NCBI GenBank assembly: GCA_946803585.1
Contig: CAMPEQ010000007.1
Location: 501,336 to 565,335 of the forward strand
Reading direction: 5' to 3'
DNA: 64,000 nt
Source: an uncultured Actinomycetes bacterium
Lineage (GTDB): Bacteria; Actinomycetota; Actinomycetes; S36-B12; UBA10799
In this document: positions 35,597 to 44,265 of the stretch, piece after piece
Numbering within the stretch: position 1 is the stretch's first letter
Layout: every line of letters begins with the position of its first letter
Translations under genes and position numbers: made by a program
Notes under the pieces: generated by a model
Told to the model about the DNA's origin: nothing
Seen by the model: only the letters and a program-made list of their open reading frames with translations
The model's database searches: none

Positions 35597-36151
35597 CTAC
35601 GCCATCAACGCCGCGAGGCGGCGGAACGTATTGCAGTTGCGCACCGTCATCTGGCGATATAGCTGCGTCCCCACCAGTTTATTCATCCCGCTGCGAGACT
35701 GGACTGATCGGTCCACCCGCCACAGCAGTGCGCCATTGGAATAGCGCACATCGTCGATGCCATCAACAACCGTCAAGGCCTCGATCACTCTCGGATCCGC
35801 GACCTCATCCCACAGAAACAACACGTCGGACTTCATCGTCTTGTCATTCGACCAACTATCGGGAAGGTCTGCTGCGATGGCCTCGATGGTGGCGGCATTC
35901 TTCACTAGCACTTTGACACCCAGGCCAAAATGCTCGTTGATTCCCGCCTCAATCGTGGCTACGAGTGCATCGGCAGGGGTGGCATCGCTGCGGAAAACAA
36001 CGTTGCCTGTATTGATGTAGGTCTCAACATCGTTGAACCCCAATCCGACGAAGAGGGCTGCGAGCCTAGGCATCTCAACTCGGTTCTTTCCCCCGACGTT
36101 GATACCGCGCAGCAATGCCAGGTACTTACCTGTTTGGGCTGGCTCATCCAT
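35597..36151 (-). CDS. DUF1697 family protein
   Basis: About 184 residues matching the DUF1697 pattern: KYLALLRGINVGGKNRVEMPRLAALFVGLGFNDVETYINTGNVVFRSD near the start and VRNCNTFRRLAALM at the end. Biochemical function is unknown for the family. I use ATG 36151; a TTG at 36172, 3 nt after the preceding stop, would add 7 residues. Follows the ABM-domain gene on the same strand. Confidence 0.88.
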   Translation of the reverse strand: MDEPAQTGKYLALLRGINVGGKNRVEMPRLAALFVGLGFNDVETYINTGNVVFRSDATPADALVATIEAGINEHFGLGVKVLVKNAATIEAIAADLPDSWSNDKTMKSDVLFLWDEVADPRVIEALTVVDGIDDVRYSNGALLWRVDRSVQSRSGMNKLVGTQLYRQMTVRNCNTFRRLAALMA

Positions 36152-36175
36152 CGTCCGCGCCGAGTCCGCCAATGT

Positions 36176-36481
36176 CTAGGACGCCGCGCTCGACTGCACG
36201 ACTTCGAACTCCAGTAACGATGCACCGGTTGCAACGGGGTTCTTGCGCTCCCCCGCGTGCGCGGCGGCAGCCCTACCCTTCGCCCACGCCTGATAGTCGT
36301 CCTCGGACTCCCACTTGGTGTAGACAAAGTAGCGGTCGTCACCAGCGACCGGGCGCAGTAGCTCGAAGCTAAGGAATCCAGGTGCCCCATCAACAGCCCC
36401 AAGTCGGGCGGCAAAGCGCGCTTCCAGCTCGGGTCCAGCGTCGGCGGGCAACTCGATTGCATTGATCTTCACAACAGCCAT
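36176..36481 (-). CDS. Antibiotic biosynthesis monooxygenase (ABM) domain protein
   Basis: A 101-residue ferredoxin-like ABM protein: VVKINAIELPADAGPELEARFAARLGAVDGAPGFLSFELLRPVAGDDRYFVYTKWESEDDYQAWAKG...AAHAG. The KWES Trp and the following His are placed as in haem-degrading IsdG/MhuD-like members, so haem breakdown is possible but unproven. Start at ATG 36481; a longer ORF start lies inside recQ. TAGACT sits 7 nt upstream, inside the recQ 3' end, suggesting its own leaderless promoter. Confidence 0.82.
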   Translation of the reverse strand: MAVVKINAIELPADAGPELEARFAARLGAVDGAPGFLSFELLRPVAGDDRYFVYTKWESEDDYQAWAKGRAAAAHAGERKNPVATGASLLEFEVVQSSAAS

Positions 36482-36488
36482 AGCGACG

Positions 36489-36494
36489 AGTCTA
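36489..36494 (-). promoter_or_regulatory. Candidate -10 element of the ABM gene
   Basis: TAGACT on the minus strand, 7 nt before ATG 36481, overlapping the end of recQ. Confidence 0.4.
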
Positions 36495-38330
36495 CTGCGA
36501 GCCGGTAACGACGCTGACGACGTCATCGCCATAGGTATCGCGTTTCTTCTCACCAATCCCGGTGATTCCTAGTAGCGCCTCACGTGTGCTCGGTCGCTGA
36601 CGGGCGATTTCCCGCAGCGTCGAGTCGTTAAACACCACGTAGGCAGGCAACGACTTCTCTCGGGCTTTCTCCCCACGCCACTGCCGCAGCAGTTCGAAGA
36701 GTTCCTCATCGGCTGGCGAGAGTGGTGCACCATCAGACTTAGCTTGCTTCCGGCGAGCGCCACTAGCGGACCGTCGCGAGGCTGGGACCGGGTCATTTCT
36801 AAGGTCAACCGAGCGCTCTCCGCGAAGAATCCCGTCGCTAGCGTCAGTGGTGACGAGGGTGCCGTATCCGTCTGTGCCGACAGCTAGCGCTCCGCTGGCC
36901 AACAGTTGACGAGTTATTGCTCGCCACTGCTGCTCGGAGATATCCGAACCAATTCCCCAGGTAGTGAGCTCATCATGACGCCACTGCCGGACCCTGTCCG
37001 TCTGCTTCCCGCGCAGAATGTCAATGATCTGCCCCGCACCAAACGACTGATTCCGTTCCCGCTTGAGCCGAACAACAGTTGAGAGCAGCTTTTGGGCGGC
37101 AACCGTCCCGTCCCAAGTTTCAGGGGGTGAGAGACAGGTATCGCAATTGCCACACGCTTGGCTTTTCTGGCCGAAGTAGCTCAACAAGTTGACCCGGCGA
37201 CACGTTGTCGTCTCACATAGCGCCAGCATGGCATCGAGATGCGACGATAGCTTTATCTTGAACTCGCGTTCCCCTGGCGAGTCATCGATCATTCTCCGCA
37301 GGTTTACAACGTCTCCGAGTCCATAGGCCAGCCAGGCAGTTGCGGCCAAACCATCCCTCCCGGCGCGTCCGGTCTCTTGGTAGTAGCCCTCGATCGACTT
37401 CGGGAGGTCAGCGTGGGCAACAAAGCGAACGTCGGGTTTATCAATCCCCATCCCGAAGGCAATTGTCGCGACGACGACCACGCCATCCTCGCGAAGAAAC
37501 CGAGCCTGGGTCTCGCGACGCGAAGTCGCATCCATGCCAGCGTGGTACGGGTAGGCGTTGACCCCCTTCTCACGCAGGAACTCCGCTATCCCATCCACGC
37601 TCTTACGCGAGAGCGCGTAGACGATCCCGGCGTCATCGGGGTGCTCGGTCCGGATAAATGACAGCACCTGAGACTTAACGTTGCTCTTTGGCTCTATCCG
37701 GTACTGGATATTCGGTCGATCGAAGTTGGCGACGAAGTGCCTAGCCTTCGGCATCTCGAGTCGCTCGGTGATCTCATCATGAGTTGCCCTCGTCGCCGTA
37801 GCGGTCAACGCTATTCGAGGGACGTCAGGCCAGCGCACCACCAAACCGGCTAGCTGCAAATAGTCAGGGCGGAAGTCATGACCCCACTGCGAAACACAAT
37901 GCGCCTCATCGATGGCGAATAGCGCAATCGATGAACTATCCAGCAGGTCGCGCGTTCCCGCCATCGCGAGACGCTCGGGTGCCACATACAGCACATCGAG
38001 TTCCCCCGACCGGTAAGCCTGCTCTACCTCAATCCGCTGCTGCGTGGATTGACTGGAGTTCAGGAATGCGGCCCGCACTCCGACAAGCTCAAGGGCATCG
38101 ACCTGGTCTTGCATGAGGGCGATCAGTGGCGAGACCACGATGCCCGTGCCGCTTCTGACCAGCGCGGGAATTTGGTAGCACAGCGACTTTCCGCCGCCGG
38201 TCGGCATTAATACGATGGCATCGCCGCCGGCCACCACGTGATCAATGATCTCCTGCTGCTCGCCCCGAAAACTGTCGTAGCCAAATACGCTTCCTAGTAC
38301 TTGCAGCGATGGATCCGTCTCGGCAATCAC
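36492..38330 (-). CDS. recQ: ATP-dependent DNA helicase RecQ
   Basis: 3'-5' helicase in recombination repair. Order visible: [37 protein letters not shown] (Q motif and Walker A), [22 protein letters not shown] (DEAH box), [12 protein letters not shown] (motif VI), zinc-binding [23 protein letters not shown], winged helix, then a C-terminal HRDC domain ([33 protein letters not shown]). 612 residues is full length. GTG 38330 is preceded by TATGCT at leaderless spacing. Confidence 0.96.
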   Translation of the reverse strand: MIAETDPSLQVLGSVFGYDSFRGEQQEIIDHVVAGGDAIVLMPTGGGKSLCYQIPALVRSGTGIVVSPLIALMQDQVDALELVGVRAAFLNSSQSTQQRIEVEQAYRSGELDVLYVAPERLAMAGTRDLLDSSSIALFAIDEAHCVSQWGHDFRPDYLQLAGLVVRWPDVPRIALTATATRATHDEITERLEMPKARHFVANFDRPNIQYRIEPKSNVKSQVLSFIRTEHPDDAGIVYALSRKSVDGIAEFLREKGVNAYPYHAGMDATSRRETQARFLREDGVVVVATIAFGMGIDKPDVRFVAHADLPKSIEGYYQETGRAGRDGLAATAWLAYGLGDVVNLRRMIDDSPGEREFKIKLSSHLDAMLALCETTTCRRVNLLSYFGQKSQACGNCDTCLSPPETWDGTVAAQKLLSTVVRLKRERNQSFGAGQIIDILRGKQTDRVRQWRHDELTTWGIGSDISEQQWRAITRQLLASGALAVGTDGYGTLVTTDASDGILRGERSVDLRNDPVPASRRSASGARRKQAKSDGAPLSPADEELFELLRQWRGEKAREKSLPAYVVFNDSTLREIARQRPSTREALLGITGIGEKKRDTYGDDVVSVVTGSQ

Positions 38331-38336
38331 CTAGGC

Positions 38337-38342
38337 AGCATA
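38337..38342 (-). promoter_or_regulatory. Candidate -10 element of recQ
   Basis: TATGCT on the minus strand, then GCCTAG and GTG 38330. Leaderless spacing. No SOS box is visible nearby. Confidence 0.5.
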
Positions 38343-38420
38343 AGCGCCCTTGCTTGTCAGCTGGTTTGGCTACCCACACGCCGTTCGATCTAGCCACGAA
38401 GCCTGGTCACGCGAACGCCA

Positions 38421-39767
38421 CTACCGGCCTTCACCACGGCGCTCGGGGCCAACGTATTTGACTCCGTCACCGGCGAACGCGATCTTCGTTAGCTCCAACT
38501 CGAGCGCAGACGCGGGCAGGTTGTCGTACCCGGCAGCCTCCAGCACGGCGCGACGGCTGAAGCCGGAACCGAATGGGGTCGGCGGTGGCTCGCCAAGGGC
38601 AAGACTCGCCAGGGCAGCAACGATTCGAGCAGAGGCGAATCCATCTCCATAGGGGTTAGTCCGCGATGTCATCCGTTGATAGCGCGTCGAGTCACTCAGT
38701 AGCCCAATAGCAGCGGCAACGATTCGTTCGGTGTCGGTTCCGACTAGTTCCAGGGTCCCCGCTTCAACGCCCTCAGCACGCTCGGTCTCTTCCCGCGTAA
38801 CAAGAACCGGCGTACCGACTGAAGGCGCCTCTTCCTGAATCCCACCTGAATCGGAAATGGCGATCTTGGCGGTTCCAAGCAGGCGGGCAAACTCAGCGTA
38901 GTCAAGCGGTTCAACCAGCAGAACGTTGTCGATTCCTTCCAGAATCGGCACGATCTCTTCGCGCACGACTGGGTTGGGATGTAACGACACAACGATTCGG
39001 GCAGTCGGCTCACTAGCTGCCACGATTGCGACCGCCTCAGCAATTCTGGCTAGTCCACCGCCCCAGTTCTCTCGCCGGTGGGCAGTGACAACAATGACTG
39101 GCCCGTCGTGATCATCCAGACTTTCAAGCCGGGGGTCGGTATAGGAAATCTGCTTTCCAGCAGCGATCTGCAAGGCATCGATTCCGGTATTCCCGGTCAC
39201 GAACACGCGATCGACCGGAATGTTCTCGTGAGCGAGATTTTGCAAGTTGTTGTCCGTGGGCGCCAAATGGAAGGATGCGAGCCGCGCAATGATCTGACGG
39301 TTAAGTTCCTCAGGAAACGGCGAGAGCGTGTTGCCAGTGCGTAGGCCAGCTTCGACGTGCACGACAGGGAGTTTGGCTTGAGCTGCCGACAGACCAGCTG
39401 CCATCGCGGTCGATGTATCGCCGTGGACCAGAATCGCCACGGTCGTTGGAATCGGGCTCGCACTGTCTGCCTCGCGAAGCTCGGCGATCGCCCCATCGAC
39501 TCCCTTGATTACTTTGGCAGTCAGTTGGTTGAGCGTATTGGGCTCACTCCCGACTCCGAGATCAAGGTCCGGGGTGATTCCGACCATATTGAGAACAGGC
39601 ATCACCATGTCGCGATGCTGGCCGGTATTGATCACATACGGCCGGAAGTACGCCGATTCTTGTAGTTTCAGAATCACCGGGAATAGCTTGATCGCTTCCG
39701 GGCGGGTCCCAATCACCACGATTACCCTCAGTTGGATCTGATCGGCAGCTTCCTGTTCAGCAGTCAT
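38421..39767 (-). CDS. wecB: UDP-N-acetylglucosamine 2-epimerase (non-hydrolysing)
   Basis: Interconverts UDP-GlcNAc and UDP-ManNAc for surface glycans. Features: VIVVIGTRPEAIKLFPVI, VINTGQHRDMV, VLVHGDTSTAMAAGLSAAQAKLPVVHVEAGLRTGNTLSPFPEELNR, VVTAHRRENWGGGL, and ISDSGGIQEEAPSVGTPVLVTREETERAEGVEAGT. 448 residues; slightly long because of a C-terminal extension (RAVLEAAGYDNLPASALELELTKIAF). No other ManNAc-pathway genes lie beside it; the next gene upstream is a CDP-alcohol phosphotransferase. Confidence 0.93.
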   Translation of the reverse strand: MTAEQEAADQIQLRVIVVIGTRPEAIKLFPVILKLQESAYFRPYVINTGQHRDMVMPVLNMVGITPDLDLGVGSEPNTLNQLTAKVIKGVDGAIAELREADSASPIPTTVAILVHGDTSTAMAAGLSAAQAKLPVVHVEAGLRTGNTLSPFPEELNRQIIARLASFHLAPTDNNLQNLAHENIPVDRVFVTGNTGIDALQIAAGKQISYTDPRLESLDDHDGPVIVVTAHRRENWGGGLARIAEAVAIVAASEPTARIVVSLHPNPVVREEIVPILEGIDNVLLVEPLDYAEFARLLGTAKIAISDSGGIQEEAPSVGTPVLVTREETERAEGVEAGTLELVGTDTERIVAAAIGLLSDSTRYQRMTSRTNPYGDGFASARIVAALASLALGEPPPTPFGSGFSRRAVLEAAGYDNLPASALELELTKIAFAGDGVKYVGPERRGEGR

Positions 39768-39880
39768 GGACTGAGTCTTGCGAAGTTAGGACGCTGATCG
39801 CTCGGTGGCTAGCCCAAACTTGCACGCAACCCCACCGACGTCTCGATTCGCCTTGGTCCCCCACTCACCGCGAGAGCAGC

Positions 39881-40687
39881 TCAGCTCTGTGGCGGCGCCT
39901 TCAGCCGGTTGCTTGAGAGAATCGCCACGGCATGGCCAATGGTCGCGGGGACAGCACAGATGAGTAGCCCTGCCACCAGGATCCGAGTTGCGATCAGATC
40001 ACCCGCGATTGCGTCAATGACGGCCGCGACCAGCGCAAACAACGTCATCTCGATTGAATGGAACAGTTTATGGAATGGAACATATCGAGCGAACTTCCGA
40101 AGATTCGCCACGAGCCCATGTCGGGGCGCGGACACCTCAGCGGATTCCGAGACGCGAGGAAGGCCAGCCTGTGCACGCGCCACATGAACGAAGTCATTAA
40201 GGCTCTTATTCAGCAGAAGCACGACGGCGAGTAACGCACCAACCAGCACCCATCCACTGTCAGCACCAAAACCACCCGCAGCGCGCACACCAAGCGCTAT
40301 CGCGATGAATGCCTCGGTGGTGTAGTGGGCGATCTTGTCGAGGAACACACCAGTGGGGCTCATCGTTTGTCGCCACCGCGCGACTTCCCCATCGGTGGAG
40401 TCGATGAGCATCTGTAACTGCCCCAGAATCGCTGCCATGAAACCGCCTGGCAATCCGGGAATCAGTAGGGACGCGGCCGCGCTCCAGCCGATCAGAATCA
40501 TGACGCCGGTCACAGCATTCGCGCTAAATCCAAGCCGCAAGAAGACTCGGGTGATGTACGGCGAAATCGCTCGGTGGTACAGGTCACCTGCCCAGTGCTC
40601 GGAATTGCGCCGACCAATAACCGCTGGCGGCTGGCAGACCTCTCGGAGTTGGGCGATTGTTGGTCGCTGCGGCCGCTGCTCAGTCAC
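39881..40687 (-). CDS. CDP-alcohol phosphatidyltransferase family membrane protein (second copy)
   Basis: 268 residues with about five or six helices. The signature reads DSTDGEVARWRQTMSPTGVFLDKIAHY: the first three Asp and the Arg are kept, but the fourth Asp is His. The N-terminal RPTIAQLREVCQPPAVIGRRNSEHWAGDLYHRAISPYITRVFLRLGFSANAVT pattern is one I associate with an actinobacterial branch near sugar or inositol-phosphate genes. Substrate unknown. GTG 40687 is preceded by TAGACT at leaderless spacing; divergent from the following gene. Confidence 0.8.
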   Translation of the reverse strand: MTEQRPQRPTIAQLREVCQPPAVIGRRNSEHWAGDLYHRAISPYITRVFLRLGFSANAVTGVMILIGWSAAASLLIPGLPGGFMAAILGQLQMLIDSTDGEVARWRQTMSPTGVFLDKIAHYTTEAFIAIALGVRAAGGFGADSGWVLVGALLAVVLLLNKSLNDFVHVARAQAGLPRVSESAEVSAPRHGLVANLRKFARYVPFHKLFHSIEMTLFALVAAVIDAIAGDLIATRILVAGLLICAVPATIGHAVAILSSNRLKAPPQS

Positions 40688-40693
40688 CGCGGC

Positions 40694-40699
40694 AGTCTA
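40694..40699 (-). promoter_or_regulatory. Candidate -10 element of the second CDP-alcohol phosphotransferase gene
   Basis: TAGACT on the minus strand, then GCCGCG and GTG 40687. Leaderless spacing. Confidence 0.5.
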
Positions 40700-40762
40700 G
40701 CCTCCAATAACGTTGTGGGGGCCCGAGACGTTCGCGTTTCCTCGGTAGTGTCAGATAAGGGG

Positions 40763-41689
40763 ATGCCAGCGGATCAGCTTCCCCGCCCAGGGCCAAACGA
40801 CCGAGGCCTTGCGGTCGCAGGCGCACGGGTCATTGCCCAGGAGACGGTTGAGGCGTGGACGGCATTCCTCGCGGTCGCGGGCTCTGTCGATATCGACGCA
40901 CCAGCCCGCGTCAAGAAGACCTCAACACGGGCGGTTATCACCAAGGTCGGCTCCTGGCCAGAGAGTCGACAACTGCCGGAGATACTTGCTGATGCTCGAG
41001 CCGGATCAACGACTCTGATTGACCAGGACAAAATCGACGATCGGACTGTGGCGGCCAACTCACACCGCCCCAAAGACGAACTCATCGCTGCAGTCGCGCG
41101 CTCCCGTGACTCGTTGGTCGATTGGCTTGCGGGAACGACTCCGGATTTACCGCGGTTCGAGGAGTTTGCGCTGCGTTCGGCAGCCTCACCACTCGGCCCG
41201 CTCCCACTCATCACCTACCTGCACGCCGGAGCATTTCAGTTGGCGATCTCGGCCCGTGATATCGAGCCGGACTTTGACCGGATCCCTGATTCGCTGTTGA
41301 CTGCCGGCCTTCGTGCTCTCGTTGACACAACCGGTGCCCTCGCGTCGCGAATGGAGATCAGCTCCGACTTCGCCGTCGTCACTCCCTCAACGTCAGTCTT
41401 TACTGCAACCAGTCAACAAAGTTGGATCACGCAGAATGTCGAAGCGTCACTAGGACGTGAAGTTGCCGGTGTAGAAGGCAATATCGGGGTTGTCTTGGAT
41501 GTCGGAGCCGGACGAATCAATCCACTCCGAGGGATCGGAGGCCGCCAAGTCTCCATCCGTAACCTTCCGGCGCTACTGCGACTAGCTCCCATCGCGAATG
41601 CCAACCCTGGCCTGCCAGGTGGTCCGCTCCTACGCAAGACCGCCAGCTGGCTTGCCTTCACCAACAACAACAGCAAGGGCTCGCGCTAG
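40763..41689 (+). CDS. Hypothetical protein, possible DinB/mycothiol-dependent isomerase-like fold
   Basis: About 308 residues. The central part (DELIAAVARSRDSLVDWLAGTTPDLPRFEEFALRSAASPLGPLPLITYLHAGAFQLAISARDIEPD) has the helical layout and the final LHxxxFxLxxxD arrangement of maleylpyruvate-isomerase/DinB proteins, but the assignment is tentative. The C-terminal domain (VVTPSTSVFTATSQQSWITQNVEASLGREVAGVEGNIGVVLDVGAGRINPL) resembles an SCP2-like sterol-carrier domain often fused there. I start it at ATG 40763; the ORF track begins at 40574 inside the divergent gene. TAGTGT at 40746-40751 is a possible -10. Confidence 0.6.
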   Translation: MPADQLPRPGPNDRGLAVAGARVIAQETVEAWTAFLAVAGSVDIDAPARVKKTSTRAVITKVGSWPESRQLPEILADARAGSTTLIDQDKIDDRTVAANSHRPKDELIAAVARSRDSLVDWLAGTTPDLPRFEEFALRSAASPLGPLPLITYLHAGAFQLAISARDIEPDFDRIPDSLLTAGLRALVDTTGALASRMEISSDFAVVTPSTSVFTATSQQSWITQNVEASLGREVAGVEGNIGVVLDVGAGRINPLRGIGGRQVSIRNLPALLRLAPIANANPGLPGGPLLRKTASWLAFTNNNSKGSR

Positions 41690-41709
41690 CTGCGGCGGCT
41701 GAAGTAGCG

Positions 41710-41880
41710 CTAGTAGATTCCAAGAGTTGCGCCTGCCGCCTTAATCCAGACGCAACTACCCTGGCGCAAGCGTTGCGCCAAACTCATCGGTCCCTGCTGC
41801 TGGGAGTCAGCGCTCGGTTCAACCGGTAACGGCGATTGATCCGTCGGATCCACGCCCGACTCCACAGTTCGATCAGACAT
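41710..41880 (-). CDS. Small hypothetical ORF
   Basis: A 56-residue frame (SDRTVESGVDPTDQSPLPVEPSADS...MSLAQRLRQGSCVWIKAAGATLGIY) downstream of tRNA-Met on the same strand. No Shine-Dalgarno or -10 is visible and part of it coincides with a hairpin, so it may not be a gene. Acidic first half, basic second half; no known family. Confidence 0.25.
   Translation of the reverse strand: MSDRTVESGVDPTDQSPLPVEPSADSQQQGPMSLAQRLRQGSCVWIKAAGATLGIY
41762..41780. terminator. Hairpin, possible bidirectional terminator
   Basis: Perfect 8-bp inverted repeat TGGCGCAA-GCG-TTGCGCCA, 73 nt after the stop of the plus-strand gene and 145 nt beyond the tRNA-Met 3' end. No T-tract follows on either strand. Confidence 0.4.
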
Positions 41881-41924
41881 CCGCGCTGGCCAGCCTTCCC
41901 GAGAGTCAATCAAAAACGATCTTG

Positions 41925-41998
41925 TGGGGCGACTCGGACTTGAACCGAGGACCTGACGGATTATGAGTCCGCTGCTCTACCAACTGAGCTACCGCCCC
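41925..41998 (-). tRNA. tRNA-Met (CAT), elongator
   Basis: Minus-strand cloverleaf: acceptor GGGGCGG pairs with TCGCCCC, D arm GCTC...GAGC, anticodon stem-loop CGGA-CTCATAA-TCCG with anticodon CAT, and T arm with GGTTCAAGTCC. Discriminator A; CCA is not encoded. The CTCATAA loop is typical of elongator tRNA-Met rather than initiator or lysidine-modified tRNA-Ile, though a tRNA-Ile2 identity cannot be fully excluded by eye. Confidence 0.9.
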
Positions 41999-42068
41999 AA
42001 TGCCTCTTGCCGTCCATGACGGGCAGCGAGCGCATCCGGGGCCATTGTGCCGTACTCGAGTACAGAAA

Positions 42069-42081
42069 CCGCCACGGGCGG
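42069..42081 (-). terminator. Probable intrinsic terminator after the VWA gene
   Basis: On the minus strand CCGCC-CGT-GGCGG is followed by TTTCTGTA, 25 nt after the VWA-gene stop. The 5-bp GC stem and short U-run are modest. Confidence 0.45.
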
Positions 42082-42105
42082 CGTCCCCGATGCCATGAGA
42101 CGCCC

Positions 42106-43311
42106 CTACCGGCGAGCCGTTGAACCTCGATTGAGCTTCGTCATCGCCTCGGTCAGCCCATCAACAGTCATGGGATACATCTCGATCGCCTCAGCAATCT
42201 GCTCGATTGTGCTGCCGCGCCACCTGTTCTGCGGTTCGGGATTCAGCCAGGCGCTCTGCCGGAAGTGGTGCGACAAGATCTGTAACCACTCAATCCCGGT
42301 TACTCGGGAGTCATCACTGGCCGACAGTGCGCTGGAATGCCACAACTCATAGGGGGCCATGTATGCATCCCCAACAATGATCAGCTTGTAGTGACTCCCA
42401 CACTGCCTCATCAGGTCATGGATCCATATCGGCTCACTGAAGCGGTCCGTCTCATAGACCTTGCCGTAGATCATGTTGTGGAAGTAATACGTCCGAAGAT
42501 CCTTGAAATGGGTGGCCTTCTTCGTAGCACTGAACAACTGGGACATCAGTTGCGAATAGGGAAACATCGAACCGCCGACATCGATCATCAAGATCACATG
42601 AGTATTCGGCTTACTCGGTGGCCGGACAACGATCTCAATATCGCCCGCATTTGCCGCCGTGGCATCAATAGTCGCGGAAATATCAAGTTCATCCTCGGCA
42701 CCCTCACGAACGAATGCCCGCAATCGACGAAGGGCGACTTCAAACTGTCGGATGTCTAGTGCAACATCGGAGCGATAGCCTCGATAGTGGCGAGCGTCGG
42801 CAGCGTGTAGTGCGGCTCGTCCACCGCCAGAACTCTTGGTGCTAATCCCCTGTTTAGCTTTTCCAGAGTGCCCAAACTGTGACGTCCCCTGCGAGCCGAT
42901 CCAGTAGTTCCCGCCATCATGACGCTCGGTTTGTTCCGCCATACGTTCCTCAAACTTTCGGCGTAACTCGGCGAGCTCTTCATCGTTGAGGAACTCCGTG
43001 AAGTCCTGCGAATCGTCATCGGCGCAGTCCCGTTCTCCAAACTCATCGGCAGCATCATCGAGCCACTTCTGCAGTTCTTCAGTCAGGTCGCCAGCGTCAA
43101 ACTCGATGCCCTTGAACTCAGCAAGGAAGGCTTGATCAAACGCGTCGAGATGACCCTCGTGATGGATCAGCGTCGCTCGGGCGGTGTAGTAGAAACCGTC
43201 GAGGGTTTGTTCGTGCAGGCCGTGGGACAACGCTGAAGCCAGCGTTAATGCCTCGCCGACGCCTACCGGAACATCAAGGTCCCGGAGCCGATACAGAAAG
43301 CTGTTGAACAT
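42106..43311 (-). CDS. VWA domain-containing CoxE-like protein
   Basis: 401 residues; partner of the MoxR ATPase upstream. A helical N-terminal part (FNSFLYRLRDLDVPVGVGEALTLASAL) and an acidic linker precede a von Willebrand A domain: VILMIDVGGSMFPYSQLM is the metal-site motif, with Gly in place of the first Ser of DxSxS, and KLIIVGDAYMAPYEL follows. Such pairs act as chaperone or maturation machines for metalloproteins and other complexes; the client here is unknown, as no cox or methanol-dehydrogenase genes are near. Starts 34 nt after moxR. Confidence 0.88.
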   Translation of the reverse strand: MFNSFLYRLRDLDVPVGVGEALTLASALSHGLHEQTLDGFYYTARATLIHHEGHLDAFDQAFLAEFKGIEFDAGDLTEELQKWLDDAADEFGERDCADDDSQDFTEFLNDEELAELRRKFEERMAEQTERHDGGNYWIGSQGTSQFGHSGKAKQGISTKSSGGGRAALHAADARHYRGYRSDVALDIRQFEVALRRLRAFVREGAEDELDISATIDATAANAGDIEIVVRPPSKPNTHVILMIDVGGSMFPYSQLMSQLFSATKKATHFKDLRTYYFHNMIYGKVYETDRFSEPIWIHDLMRQCGSHYKLIIVGDAYMAPYELWHSSALSASDDSRVTGIEWLQILSHHFRQSAWLNPEPQNRWRGSTIEQIAEAIEMYPMTVDGLTEAMTKLNRGSTARR

Positions 43312-43345
43312 CTGCCACCCCCTTCCTTCACGAGCCAGACTGTGG

Positions 43346-44221
43346 CTAGCGAATCCGCGGTCGAGTTGATCGGCCAGACGCGTAGTCAGCGAACACTTCG
43401 AGGTCTTGTTCCTTTTTCAGGAGCGTCCCAAGGTCGGCCAGCTCTGGGGAGAGCTCGACAGTTGTTTCACGGCGCGCGAGCAGCATCGAAATCCAGTCCA
43501 CGAGCTCACTGGTACTCGGCTTCTTCCGTAACCGTTCCAAGCCCCTGATTCGATAGAAGACCTCGAGAGCTTGGTCAAGCAGTCGATCGTCAAGTCCGCG
43601 ATGGTGGACTTCCACGATCCGTCTCATCAACTCCCGATCTGGAAAATCGATGAAGTGAAAGATGCACCGTCGCAGGAAGGCATCCGGCAACTCCTTCTCC
43701 GCATTGCTGGTGATGACGACGATCGGGCGGTGCTCGGCCGCCACGACATCACCGGTCTCCGCGACGGTGAAGCGCATCCGGTCTAGCTCGTGCAGAAGGT
43801 CGTTCGGAAACTCAATATCGGCCTTGTCGACCTCATCGATTAGCAGAACGACCCGCTCGTTGGATTGGAATGCCCGACCCACCGGACCCATATGGATGTA
43901 GTCCCGAATATCACTAACGTTGCGATCGCCAAACCTGCTGTCGTAGAGCCGCTGGACTGTGTCGTAGTGGTAGAGCCCGTCTTGGGCCCTCGTGGTGCTC
44001 TTGACGTTCCAGGTGATGAGATCCAGGCCCTCAGCCTCCGCAATCGCCTCAGCCAGCAGGGTCTTACCTGTCCCTGGCTCGCCCCGAACCAGGAGCGGCT
44101 TCTTGAGCACGAGTGCACATCGAACCGCTGCCTCTAGCGAAGGGTTAGTCAGGTAGGAGCCTGTTCCACGGAATTCCTCGGAGCCTTCGAAGCCTGCGTC
44201 ACTCGTCACTGATCCGGTCAT
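43346..44221 (-). CDS. MoxR-family AAA+ ATPase
   Basis: 291 residues. Walker A KKPLLVRGEPGTGKTLLAEAIAEAEGLDLITWNVKSTTRAQDGLYHYD, Walker B VVLLIDEVDKADIEFPNDLLHELDRMRF, sensor 1 PIVVITSNAEKELPDAFLRRC and sensor 2 SELVDW region are all present. Forms an operon with the VWA gene that follows; the pair probably remodels a client complex. ATG 44221 has TAGGAT at leaderless spacing, inside an inverted repeat. Confidence 0.93.
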   Translation of the reverse strand: MTGSVTSDAGFEGSEEFRGTGSYLTNPSLEAAVRCALVLKKPLLVRGEPGTGKTLLAEAIAEAEGLDLITWNVKSTTRAQDGLYHYDTVQRLYDSRFGDRNVSDIRDYIHMGPVGRAFQSNERVVLLIDEVDKADIEFPNDLLHELDRMRFTVAETGDVVAAEHRPIVVITSNAEKELPDAFLRRCIFHFIDFPDRELMRRIVEVHHRGLDDRLLDQALEVFYRIRGLERLRKKPSTSELVDWISMLLARRETTVELSPELADLGTLLKKEQDLEVFADYASGRSTRPRIR

Positions 44222-44222
44222 T

Positions 44223-44239
44223 GCTCGATCCTATCGAGC
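44223..44239. promoter_or_regulatory. Inverted repeat over the moxR -10 region (possible operator)
   Basis: GCTCGAT-CCT-ATCGAGC, a perfect 7-bp palindrome with 3-nt spacer, enclosing the minus-strand TAGGAT hexamer (44228-44233) that lies 6 nt before the moxR ATG. It may be a repressor site or a short hairpin after the upstream lipase gene. Confidence 0.45.
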
Positions 44240-44265
44240 CGACTGGAGCAGTTCCGCATCTCCTC

